Below are positions 8,601-17,592 of a stretch of 17,592 nucleotides of DNA, piece after piece (within the stretch, counting starts at the first letter, position 1; every line of letters begins with the position of its first letter). The DNA lies in assembly GCA_028565635.1 (NCBI GenBank), contig JAOXYB010020305.1:1-17592 (forward strand). The letters run 5' to 3'. Source of the DNA: Phoronis ovalis. Its lineage: Eukaryota; Phoronida; Phoronidae. The position numbers and the translations under genes are program-made. Under the pieces are notes generated by a model that was given only the letters and a program-made list of their open reading frames with translations, was not told where the DNA came from and made no database searches.

Positions 8601-10007
8601 TTACACACCGTCTTCTGAATTTTGATTTTCAGCGAAAGACCCATATTGGTTTGAGACGGGAGGTAAGCCCGGACTCCCCCTCTTTTGTTTATTACGATAT
8701 CTAACACTAACTATAATAACTGCAATGACAATGCCAACAAACGCCGTGGCACCAATAGTTATTCCTGCAGCAGCCCCTGGATCAAGTTTTGATCCCTTGC
8801 CTTTGGAGTGCCTGTTGGCGGATAATTGATGTCCTGGCTTTATTGCTTGGTTTAATTCTGTTTCATTTGGTTGGAGACTAGTCATCGGCTCAAAACTAAC
8901 AGGTTTCCATTCGCCACTTTTATAATCTCGAGCCCAACCATTTCCACTAGGCCCAATAATATAAAGGGTTGTGGTGGAATTCGGATTTTGCCTTGGTAAA
9001 CGTGCAAATGGTGGGCGTGTTACCTGTAAGCTGGATAAACCAGACAGAGAATTAGCTTTTACACAATAGTTTATCTCACAACCAGTATCGAGACCTGCTA
9101 AATGTTGAGTATATCCTGGAGCGCATCGATGAGGGAATGAAGACGCTCCAGAGTCCGCCATAAAACTTGCTAGAGTTCTAACCACTTCCCTTTTTTTCCT
9201 TTGAGTCAGAGATGTTTGCATACTAAGAGGGTTGCCAGCAGTACAACTAAAGAAACCTGCAAATGGAACCTGGTATTCAGCTCCCAATTCATAATCGTCA
9301 CCAACACAAACTTTCATCTCACCTCCTAACCGTAGAGGATAGAAACTAGGTGGACAGGTTTGGGACTGAGTAAGGGGATTATTAGTGTGCGAAGTAAATA
9401 TACCACCAAACATGAACCCCATCTCTTGCTGTACTTCTCCCGTAGCAGCACACCAATAAGATGAATATGTGGCAGAGCTTGAATAGTAAACATTGCCACA
9501 TTCTTGGTGGCAACATTTACTTAGTCCTAAAAATCCACAATGATGACACGAATCGTGGCATTGCCAGTCTTTTCGTGTGCTGGAATCTGACCCTGTCAAC
9601 AACTGTACAATTTCGAAACCATCAGGACAAGAATAATCACCCGTGAGAGGATTTTTCTGCATGAGAGAAGTACAGAGATTTCCAGCACCACTGGAGTGTG
9701 AAGAGCAAGTCTGGTATACGCCGCCAAAGGTAAAGTTTGTAAAGAGGGACTTGCAAGAGCCGTCATCAATATTTGCTTGATAACTAAAATTAGGCGAACC
9801 ACGTGTTGTGCACCCTTTGTAAGTATTGAATTTATAGTACTGATTGATTGCTTTTTCGACAAGCTTAATAACTTCGTATCGTATAGGGTCGGGTACTTCT
9901 GGTAAAGTGGCATGCGTAATCGCGTAGAAAATAGGATCACCGGCTCGATCAATGGCTACTAGATTGTTGTCCAGATCATTTGCCCAGTCATTCACAGTGA
10001 AGTTAAC
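8601..10007 (-). CDS. MPEG1: MPEG1 exon 5: MACPF end, P2 region, transmembrane helix and tail
   Basis: Residues 298-765. The open frame extends upstream to a Met codon at 10025, but that part is intronic: acceptor TTGCAG ends at 10008. It opens VNFTVNDW and then [10 protein letters not shown], conserved in MPEG1. About 15 cysteines lie in the linker and P2 region, consistent with a disulfide-rich luminal domain. RKKR is at 567-570, the transmembrane helix at about 710-732, and the tail contains basic residues and YGSF (752-755), which fits the Y-x-x-hydrophobic sorting pattern. Confidence 0.94.
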   Translation of the reverse strand, partial: VNFTVNDWANDLDNNLVAIDRAGDPIFYAITHATLPEVPDPIRYEVIKLVEKAINQYYKFNTYKGCTTRGSPNFSYQANIDDGSCKSLFTNFTFGGVYQTCSSHSSGAGNLCTSLMQKNPLTGDYSCPDGFEIVQLLTGSDSSTRKDWQCHDSCHHCGFLGLSKCCHQECGNVYYSSSATYSSYWCAATGEVQQEMGFMFGGIFTSHTNNPLTQSQTCPPSFYPLRLGGEMKVCVGDDYELGAEYQVPFAGFFSCTAGNPLSMQTSLTQRKKREVVRTLASFMADSGASSFPHRCAPGYTQHLAGLDTGCEINYCVKANSLSGLSSLQVTRPPFARLPRQNPNSTTTLYIIGPSGNGWARDYKSGEWKPVSFEPMTSLQPNETELNQAIKPGHQLSANRHSKGKGSKLDPGAAAGITIGATAFVGIVIAVIIVSVRYRNKQKRGSPGLPPVSNQYGSFAENQNSEDGV

Positions 10008-12267
10008 CTGCAATAATATCAGCAATCCTGTAAACGTGAAAATTCTTTTACTTTGTTTTATCTACTTTCAAGTTTCTAAGTGAGCATCATATATGATAAA
10101 AACACTTTTCAATTAAAGCAATTGTTACTATAAATACCTACCTTGAATGCTGGTCCGCCAAATGTCTTTACTTTTGAATAGGTTGTATTATACATATAAC
10201 TCTTCTTCACTTCCTGAGACGTTGAACTGCCGTATCCTGCATTGAATCCAACTTTACCAAAGAAAGAAGCACTAGCAGCCGCTTTCAACTCAGATTTCTT
10301 CAGAGAGTAATCGGAAGCAAACGTATTCTTGATGTAATCTTCTTCGGCTAAAATGGCGCCAACATCTACACTAGTGATGTAGTGAGTACCAAAGTCTCTA
10401 ATAATCAGCTGAGCTTGATAATTGGCCATTCTTGTGTTATTGCTTTGTATGTGAGCCGCTACATCCATAAGACGGGCTTTGAAAGCTGGATTCAGTTGAG
10501 CATCTGGCTGGATCTTAATGGTGTAAACATGGCGCCGAAGTTGAACACGTGTTGTAATCGAATTGTCGTTATATTGGTGTTTCTTAACCTACACAGAAAA
10601 ATACAAATGCGTAATAAAAATGCAACATCTAGTTTCTTGATCCTTGAGAGAAATAAACATGGCTCGGAGTGGTTTAAAGGTTTAAAAAAATCATACTATT
10701 AATTGCTAATCGAAAACAAATCCAAATATAATTAATGAGTTTTATTGTTACCGTATTTATGCAACCCTATAATCCATATCCCAGTATACTTGTTGCGAAA
10801 TGATTCTACTCGACTAAGACTAAAGTAGACTAAGCGAAACTTGGTGAATACAGTGCCACAGCTGACTGAAAAGTATTCAAAATAAAATGTACCTCTTCGT
10901 GACTACTAGAAAACGACCCACTAATCATGGAAAACAGGTTGGCGTCAGCATTTACAGATCGTGACGTCATGTCAGTATATTCTGTCCACTTATCAAAAAC
11001 ATCAGCATATGTTTCGAGGTTGGTTTCCTTCAACGGCAGAGCAAATGTTGAATCAGGGATTAAATACTTTCCTAGAAGAAATACGGGTTAACATAACTGT
11101 CCAGAGTTTTGCTTTAAAATTTAAATGTTATATTTATTATTACACGAAATAGCTCGACATATTTTTGTCGATTTATATAGGGAAGTATTTTATTTTCGAT
11201 GATAAGTGTATAATGCAAACAATTATAATGTAAATAATTACAAAATAAAAAGGTTTCAAAATAGCAGCATTAAACAAATGTGTATATTAATACGTTTTAT
11301 ATTACCATTTAAGTATTCTATTTAACTTGTAGAAACACAAAAACACAAAGTAGTGATAAAAAGTCATGATGGGACTGAGTCATATTAAGTTTGGTTTCAG
11401 TTTCAATCACGATCTCCGGATCAATTAGATCAACATTTTACCAGACGGTAAATAATATTTATCGGACAGAACGATTTATGTGCAGGTGGCCTATTGTGAA
11501 TTAATTAATGAGTATAAAATATATTTATAAAACGAATTACATATTCGCCTTCGTTGTGTTGTTTGACACGGCAGAGCGCAAGATGATTTAGAATGGAAAT
11601 ATACATTATATGATGATCGCTAATAGCAACTTACCGTCTTCGGTGTTTCTACATCTTGAATAATTTGCAAAAGCCACTTGTCCCATTTCTAAATTCCTTA
11701 AATTGTCCCAACCTCCTCCAGGCAATACTTCGAACATGTTTGCACCTGCAATATCAACGTTAAAATCAGTTATAAGTGTGATAAACTTCTGATTTGCTAT
11801 TTAATACATGAATTCGTAAGAAAAAATATATGAATATCACTTGCGTGCATCAAGGCGTGTATACAATTTACGTAACATGTATGTTGAACTGAAAGAAATA
11901 AACACTAACCAGTGGCAGGAATGTTCCCAGGATTTTAGGTTTGGAAAGTTCGTTTTTAATTTTTATAGGAGTTGATGTTATTTATATTAGTTCCTTGTTG
12001 ATCGACCCCCCGAAAACCGCCACTGCTTTGGTCTTTATGCTTTTCTTGAAATGCTCACGTTTTTTTAATGTCTCTCGGATTTCATATGGGATCGAGAAAA
12101 CTTTTTAACTTACCTTCTGTTAAGCCACAATTCTTGGGATCCCCAAAAGGAAAATCTTGACCACGCTGTTGCACTAGCAAGTTGTTATTTTTTTCTTCGG
12201 CTGTGGAAAACCCATATTGACTACCCAATAACAAACATACACAAACAAGTAATCCTGGGCCTGACAT
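8601..12267 (-). CDS. MPEG1: macrophage-expressed gene 1 protein (perforin-2), MACPF pore former, 5 exons
   Basis: Exons on the minus strand: 12267-12114, 11745-11635, 11071-10893, 10588-10142, 10007-8601. They total 2298 nt, 765 residues plus TAA, all junctions in phase. Residues 1-23 are a signal peptide. The MPEG1 hallmark [13 protein letters not shown] lies just after, in exon 2. The MACPF domain covers about 45-360 with its signature DFGTHY at 213-218. NTYKGCT (about 358-364) starts a cysteine-rich linker, followed by the perforin-2-specific P2 region to about 640. One transmembrane helix spans about 710-732, with a 31-residue cytoplasmic tail. Known role of the family: oligomerises into pores that damage bacteria inside phagosomes or lysosomes, with the P2 and transmembrane parts holding it to the host membrane. 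Length is a little above the human protein (716). Odd points: an RKKR site at 567-570 and a coding region split by four introns. No break or frameshift is seen. Confidence 0.95.
10142..10588 (-). CDS. MPEG1: MPEG1 exon 4: MACPF signature
   Basis: Residues 149-297, acceptor TTCTGTGTAG, donor GTAGGT, phase 0 on both sides. It contains DFGTHY (213-218), the MACPF signature, followed by the second helical cluster rich in Ala, Ser and Lys and the GGPAFK motif at the exon end. Confidence 0.94.
10893..11071 (-). CDS. MPEG1: MPEG1 exon 3: MACPF domain, first part
   Basis: Residues 89-148, acceptor TTCTTCTAG, donor GTACAT, phase 1 in and 0 out. It begins KYLIPD and ends with [16 protein letters not shown], the start of the first membrane-inserting helical cluster of the MACPF fold. 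Confidence 0.92.
11635..11745 (-). CDS. MPEG1: MPEG1 exon 2: [13 protein letters not shown] motif
   Basis: Residues 52-88, flanked by acceptor TTGCAG and donor GTAAGT, phase 1 on both sides. It contains [13 protein letters not shown], the strongly conserved N-terminal MPEG1 motif, and NYSRC. The exon has no ATG-initiated frame over 60 codons and was found by splice consistency and the motif. Confidence 0.93.
12114..12267 (-). CDS. MPEG1: MPEG1 exon 1: signal peptide
   Basis: Encodes residues 1-51 and one base of codon 52. The hydrophobic core VCVCLLLG and a likely cleavage after STA (21-23) form the signal peptide. The donor is GTAAGT immediately after, phase 1. The ATG lies 79 bases downstream of a TATA box. 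Confidence 0.9.
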
Positions 12268-12345
12268 CTTCAGTGCACACTATACCAAGCCAGCACCTCC
12301 CTATAACTTTAGCTGTGTCTGAATTGATGATATCCCGTTTAAGCT

Positions 12346-12353
12346 ATTTTATA
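12346..12353 (-). promoter_or_regulatory. TATA box of MPEG1
   Basis: TATAAAAT on the minus strand, 79 bases before the MPEG1 ATG. A start about 30 bases downstream would leave a 5' UTR near 50 bases, with no intervening ATG noticed. Confidence 0.65.
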
Positions 12354-12382
12354 TGCCGGTAGTTCACATTGGCAACGGTAGG

Positions 12383-12408
12383 TCATGTGATAATTAATCA
12401 TCACGTGG
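12383..12408. promoter_or_regulatory. paired MiT/TFE-like E-boxes upstream of MPEG1
   Basis: TCATGTGA (12383-12390) matches the M-box type site and TCACGTGG (12401-12408) contains the CACGTG core. They are separated by ten AT-rich bases and sit about 30-55 bases upstream of the TATA box. Factors of the MITF/TFEB family bind such sites and drive lysosomal genes in animals. Binding here is inferred only. Confidence 0.4.
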
Positions 12409-13080
12409 ATGTTGGGTTTTTTCCTCATATTTAATTTAAACGGTTAAGAATCTATAGTGCATGAGTACAGAAATCAGCAATGTAACATATTTTCTTAGTT
12501 GTAATTGATGTTTGCAGTCATCGTGAGAAAAATTAATAGTTTATTGTACAACAGAATACATGTATACTGTATCATAAGACAATGCGATGAGACTTCCTCA
12601 TTCGCGGCGTTTAAGTGTGTTAACGTCCTTTTTGAGTTATTTTATATCCTGATAATTAAAAATTTAATATCCTTGTCACGAGGAAGTTGGTATTTCCCAT
12701 TATTGAGTTAAGCAATTCGATATTCTATTATATAGTTTATTTTCGTACTTAATTTGTTAAATTATAAATTGTTTAAATTTAGACAACAATGCTGCATGAT
12801 AACAGATGTGATATAATATTTATGTTCTTTTAATTTGTAGATACTGGGAATCTGTATAATTCCCGGAACATTTAACTAAGAAAAATTGCTATTTTATTAT
12901 TATTATGTATATAATGAACTATTTAAACTGTACACATTTTAATGTAACTAGATATGTAATAATAACCTTTTAGCAAAGGCAAGATTGCTACTATTGACTT
13001 TTATAGGTAGTCATGTATCAAGTTACAAGCCCGATGGACTAATCGTTGTGACTTATAGCATGTTTTTTCCTACATAAAAT
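12409..13080. other. AT-rich intergenic region, no gene seen
   Basis: Contains only short open frames on either strand without motifs or splice-consistent extensions. The part nearest 12409 may hold further upstream control elements of MPEG1, but none is evident. Confidence 0.5.
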
Positions 13081-13570
13081 TATTGAAAAGACGCTTAAAA
13101 TGAATTTCGCCTTTTAACACCTAAATGTTCTCAAAGATCATCACAATGATCTTTTCATAACCTGATACCATAATTTTAGAACACATTTTAGAAATCTCAC
13201 CTTTAACCTCCAAATGACCTTTTGACCTCGAGGTCAGCAATGGGCTACTCTGGGGATGTGATAACTCAAGTACCATGTCAATAATTGTAAAATTTCGAGA
13301 CATAGCTTAGGGAAATTGGAAGATTAATTGAAAAAATGCTCAAAATAATTACTTTTAATACCGAAATATTCTCAAAGGCTACCAAAATTATCTGGTTGTA
13401 ACTTGATACCCCCGTCGATACCATCATTTTTGAAAATTTTTGGCAATTTTAGAAATTTGACCTTTGACCTTCAAGGTCAACAATGCTTACTCTAGAATGT
13501 CACTCAAGGTCAACAATACTTACTCTAGAATGTCACACTTGAAGTACTGTGTCCTTTATGCTAATAATGT
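13081..13570. repeat. diverged tandem repeat, two copies of about 245 bp, rich in AGGTCA half-sites
   Basis: Copy A (about 13081-13325) and copy B (about 13326-13570) share, in order: ATTGAAAA, GCT-AAAAT, TTCTCAAAG, ACTTGATACC-like, ATTTTAGAAAT, CTTTGACCT-like and GTACC/GTACT segments. Each carries TGACCT/AGGTCA clusters: a perfect palindrome TGACCTCGAGGTCA at 13223-13236 in A, and TGACCTTTGACCT at 13458-13470 in B. Probably a noncoding transposable-element fragment. Confidence 0.7.
13471..13536. repeat. 33-bp tandem duplication
   Basis: A unit running from TCAAGGTCAACAAT to GAATGTCAC is present at 13471-13503 and 13504-13536, differing at one base. It is nested in copy B of the larger repeat and duplicates one AGGTCA half-site. 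Confidence 0.9.
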
Positions 13571-15926
13571 ACAAATATTGTATTATTCAGTCATTTTTAA
13601 TTTTCACAAACAAAATGAAAAATACTGAATTAGTCATAACATCCAGTTTCGAGAAATAAATCAAATTATCCATATTTGTACATAGAAACTACGCGTGTGA
13701 TAAGTTTCAGTTGAGGTTTCGGCCTAGAGTTTCAGAATAATATAAATCACAAAAAAACATTACAAAAGAATTTCGTTTAAATGACTGTGTTTTATTATAG
13801 ATAACGCCTACTTTAAATATAAACGTGTTGTCCTTTTGTCATGCACTTGAATTGTAATTGTGTGCGGTCATTCAAAGTCAGTGCGCGTCTTGTTGTGTTT
13901 ATACAATAAAAAGACTCGTTATAATACGGAAAAGCATGATTTGTGTCATAAGGACATAAGTAAACAGTACTCGTATCAGCCCTTTCTCAAAGTATGATGC
14001 ACACAAAAAGTAAAAAGCAAGAATTTAATAAATGTGTTCTATCTTTTTCATACAGTAGAGAAATGTTACTAATTCGATCCATGTATGCCAACAAGAATAG
14101 CTTGGTAGGAAACAAGGAACTAAGCATAGACTATTAAACTTCCATGCTACAAGTGGTAGGATTATCTTTTTTGTGTGAATTATTTTCGGTTAAAAGGTTG
14201 GTAAACATATAGGTACTGTTTACTTATGGGGCGCTTTGGGCCTGGATTGGTCCGATGTGTCACCTGACAAATGGTTTCTATCATTTTTCCAATGTATTAC
14301 AGTTTTGTAGATAAATACTGCAAATTTGAGTAAATCTGTTTTCTCGATCCATATATGTCACCAGGCAGAAACTACTTGTTTCATTTTATTAATAGTGAAA
14401 AATAACAATATATGGAAAGTGTAATTACATATTAACAAGTATGGAACAAAATTAAAATATACACAAAAACGTCATTTGAACATTTCATAGTGATGGCGAC
14501 CTCTAGTGGAGACAGTAACTTACTTTCAAACTCGAAAGATGCTACGACGTAATGTCACGATGTCTCAGGTAAAGGGGAAATGAGAATTTCCATAGATTAA
14601 AGAACATTTTCTAATTTAATCGACAAAAGACGTTAAATTTGTAAAAGTATGCTACGAGTATAACAAAAAGGATAACAATCACAATTGTTGGTACGTATAC
14701 ACCATCTACACGTACGTCATTCTTATGTCACAACGCGTCCTTGTCACTATTTCCAGTTGGTTAAAGCAAGGGCGCGGAATCCATTACTGACGCAACAATA
14801 GACTCCGTGCCCATGGTTAAAGTATCACGTGTAAAGGTCCAAACATTTATGGGATAAACCACGACACCAGGTTTCAGCCGGATAGCGCAAACCAATATTA
14901 ATATGTACTTTTTTCCTTTTTCCCTTCTTTTTAAAAATGGACGTAATTTTACTCAAAATGACACAAAACAGAGTTTGAAAATGCTGAAAATCGTTCCTGG
15001 ACGCGTATTTTAAAATATGTCTTTTTTCTCTTTCTTTTTGTTTTTGTCCCTGGGCAGCTATATGAACATTTTCATTTGAAAGTGGCTTTAATTTCACCCA
15101 AAGTGAGAGAAATCACAATTTAAAATTGTTATTTTTTATCAAAATTTGAGGGGATTATATCCAGGCCCAGTTTTGAGTGTATTTTTAGCTAATTCCACCT
15201 CGTGGTCTGCGTTTAGAGTTCACAAAAAAGTTAATTGGTTAAGACTGCACGAAAAATCTGGAGTAGGCATGAGACATGATTATCTTTATTTGTGACTGAA
15301 CAGAATTTTCCGCGAAGAGTTAGTCTATTTACTAGAAGGCAAAATGTTACTATTGAGGTGGATGGGGAAATTAATTGTATCCTTATGCCAATATGTCGCT
15401 GACAATACTAGTTTTACATATATGCCGCTGATACAGACAACTCGTGACTAGTCATTTAGTGGTAAGTTTTAACTAAATTAAAATTTGTTAATAAATATAC
15501 TCCCAATTAAAATAGATGAGAAGCTAAATTATATTAACTTATAAATTAGTATATAACTAACACTATATAGTGTAGAGTTTATAACATTATGGAAACGCAT
15601 GATGATGATGAGGGGTATGAACATGGAAAAAGATACTGGCAGTATTGTATGATATTTCATTGCACTTTAGAGACTATATTATTTGAATAAAGAGACACAT
15701 TGATAAGGCAGGTGTACATAATTGTGACCATGGTCTATAAACAAGATATGGCTTTTTGTTCAGTAGTTAAGATTACTGATTAGAAGTGTACCCAACCTAG
15801 GGAAGCACACATAGCGAGAAAATCTATAAACATCTGTATACAGGCAATACTGCATGCCAAGAAACAATAGATGTTGCAGTAAAGGCAAGGACAAAGGAGA
15901 CGATTCTAACAAGTATAAATAACAGA
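13571..15926. other. intergenic region, no supported gene
   Basis: The longest open frame (minus strand, 14825-15097, 90 codons) is lysine- and isoleucine-rich, overlies homopolymer runs and has no recognisable motif, so I do not call it. The region has no tRNA-like fold that I could see. Scattered A/T tracts and short direct repeats are present. Confidence 0.5.
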
Positions 15927-16030
15927 CTGCACGAAAAAGTTTGGCATTCCGAAATTCACAAAACAAGACTGAGGAAATCTGCACGAAAAAGTTTGGCATT
16001 CCGAAATTCACAAAACAAGACTGAGGAAAT
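15927..16030. repeat. perfect 52-bp tandem duplication
   Basis: Two identical adjacent copies, 15927-15978 and 15979-16030, each starting CTGCACGAAAAAG and ending GACTGAGGAAAT. Complete identity means a recent event or an assembly artefact. No coding role is seen. Confidence 0.95.
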
Positions 16031-17369
16031 CTGAATTTGGGCGGGCTACAGAGGTAGCATTGGGGGACAACTTTTCTATGGACAAGTTGAGGATGTACGT
16101 ATGGTTAGAAGAGGGACTGAGGCAGTCAGCATGACATTTGAGATATTTAAGACTGCTTTTAAGCAACAGGAGGCAGGGAAAGTGCGTTTTCGTTCGAACA
16201 GTTTATGAGAAAACATTTATCACATTTATCAAAATATACTTTTTGTTTACTACTGAGGCATTCTAACTGTTTGTTTTTTTACAGAGGACTATGTAATTTC
16301 CTAATTTTTTAATATAATTGTATAATCGTTAGGACAATATGAGAAAAAAATTATCATAGTTTTCAAAATATAAGTTGTGTTGTTTACTATTTTAGATATA
16401 ATTCTAGTTGCTTGTTTTTTGCCCCGAAAATAGAAGCGGTCAAACCTAAATGTCAGATGAAAGGTACAGAACACTGACGAATGGATTTATTCAGACTGCC
16501 GAAAAATTAATCTGATAAACATCACTGGAGTACACCTGGTGGTGCATAAAAGAAGCAGACAAATTGTGTCAGCGAGCGGGTGATAATAAGCACCGTCTAC
16601 CGGTTGCATCATCTGCTGATTGTTTTATCGCAGTAGTTTACTGGAATTGCTGAGGTAATAATATACCTAAGAATATAAGAATGCAAATTATCAATATGTA
16701 GCCGTAAAGAATATCAAGTTACAGATGTGTTTGTGGCATTGCGCTTTTGAGGTCCAGTCAGTGTGACAGCAGGTATCCATGGCGCGTTTTGTCTACCATT
16801 TCATCTTCCAGTCACCAGTTGGTTAGAGTATCATTGCGTGGAAATTACAAGAGCATAAAGAAGACTTTCACGACATTGGTGTATTATAGGGGCTATGGTA
16901 CTTTGATTGCTATACATGCACCGAGTCAAAATGTGGTGTGAAGGCTGAACTGGTGTTTGTTATCATGAAGAGTTGCTACTGACAGTACACTCCTTTGGAC
17001 ATTAACAACATCTATATGTTGTTTAACACTTTTATAATGTTTACATAAGTACATTTTTCAACTAGTGTCTTTGTGTATATGCAATTATAATAAATTTAGG
17101 TTTCTTAATAATTTATATTATTTTAGGATAATTCAAAAAACAGATGAACCGACTTAGTTTTAAATGCAAATATTTTAATATCAAAAATTGTACAGTCAAC
17201 TGATAAGAATTTAGAAGAGCTAATTTTGGATCGAAGAAAGCACTGTCTACCTGTATGTCGCAAAGCGTACGATTATGTTCTGAACATCACACTTATTTAT
17301 ATACCACAGTATTATTATTTCTAATTATTTCTTTATATAACTACTTTATATAACTGCCTAATAGTTTTA
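16031..17369. other. intergenic region, no supported gene
   Basis: AT-rich with short open frames only, such as 16747-16941 (64 codons), which shows no recognisable motif and no splice-supported extension. Confidence 0.5.
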
Positions 17370-17592
17370 ACTACCCACAGTAGGTAGGTAGTCCGTTGGG
17401 CGTATTCCGGTAGACGGCGCTGCCAGTATGACGTCACAGGTCAAAGGTCACGATCTTTTGTATGAATTTCGTTAGAGGGTATTAGTATATAGTTGTTGAC
17501 GTCACAGGTCACATATTATCATCATTTAGGTCAAAGGTCATTTTCCATGACCTTAATTTTTAACCGTTATTTTGTAAACAGTAGGCGCTGAT
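17370..17592. repeat. repeat with CRE and DR1 motifs, runs off the window
   Basis: Starts around a short inverted pair (ACTACC ... GGTAGGTAGT, about 17370-17391). GACGTCACAGGTCA occurs twice (17430-17443, 17498-17511), each overlapping a CRE palindrome TGACGTCA. AGGTCAAAGGTCA (a DR1 arrangement) occurs twice (17438-17450, 17528-17540). Two diverged subunits are spaced about 68-90 bp. Locally more GC-rich than its surroundings. Likely a dispersed noncoding element; class unknown. Confidence 0.6.

Noticed and set aside
8468-8704. Plus-strand open frame opposite the MPEG1 3' end
   Set aside because: Overlaps the MPEG1 tail coding region and 3' UTR on the other strand. No independent support.
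9596-9952. Minus-strand open frame of 118 codons within MPEG1 exon 5
   Set aside because: A shadow of the MPEG1 frame in another reading frame. The MPEG1 translation carries the conserved residues.
10008-10025. Apparent Met start of a 474-codon minus-strand open frame
   Set aside because: The first six codons are intronic. The acceptor TTGCAG at the 10008 boundary and the in-frame join to exon 4 show that this is the last exon of MPEG1, not a separate gene.
14825-15097. Minus-strand open frame of 90 codons
   Set aside because: Low-complexity Lys/Ile-rich translation over A/T tracts, with no recognisable motif and no flanking exons.
16747-16941. Plus-strand open frame of 64 codons and a tRNA-like stretch near 16815-16830
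   Set aside because: No coding motif. The AGTTGGTTAGAG stretch recalls a tRNA A box, but no matching B box or cloverleaf was found.
1-17592. Bacterial-type systems (CRISPR array, operons, defence islands, phage)
   Set aside because: The window is intron-bearing animal DNA. No spaced direct repeats, ribosome binding sites or compact gene arrays are present.

Overview
The window is eukaryotic nuclear DNA from an invertebrate, most likely a mollusc (perhaps a bivalve). The evidence is AT-rich sequence, two intron-containing genes with clean GT..AG boundaries and consistent reading phases, TATA boxes, poly(A) signals, many small noncoding repeats, and encoded proteins that resemble invertebrate families. 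Nothing bacterial was found: no operons, CRISPR, phage or IS elements. The species call is an inference from family resemblance and general texture, not from a search.

Layout: 1-856 is an upstream region with a short 30-bp tandem repeat at its left edge. From 857 (TATA box) to 7961 (stop) lies a plus-strand gene reconstructed here as 13 coding exons giving 568 residues: signal peptide, two related cysteine-rich halves, and a short hydrophobic C-terminus suggestive of a GPI anchor. It resembles the uncharacterised invertebrate proteins carrying the DUF7042-DUF7045 domain group. From 12267 back to 8601 on the minus strand lies a complete five-exon gene of 765 residues for macrophage-expressed gene 1 protein (MPEG1, perforin-2), a MACPF pore-forming innate-immune effector. 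The two genes are convergent. Their stop codons are 639 bases apart, and the gap holds a perfect 14-bp palindrome that reads as a poly(A) signal on both strands.

12354-17592 is gene-poor. It holds the MPEG1 upstream region with two MiT/TFE-like E-boxes, a diverged tandem repeat of about 245 bp rich in AGGTCA nuclear-receptor half-sites (13081-13570), a perfect 52-bp tandem duplication (15927-16030), and at the right edge a repeat with two composite CRE plus AGGTCA motifs and two DR1 motifs (17370-17592).

How they work together: MPEG1 is a phagosomal or lysosomal pore former. The plus-strand product is predicted to be displayed on the cell surface or secreted. No functional link is shown by sequence; the convergent arrangement and possible shared 3' end are the only connection. 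The most interesting result is that the uncharacterised gene arose by internal duplication, visible in both its cysteine motifs and its matching intron phases.
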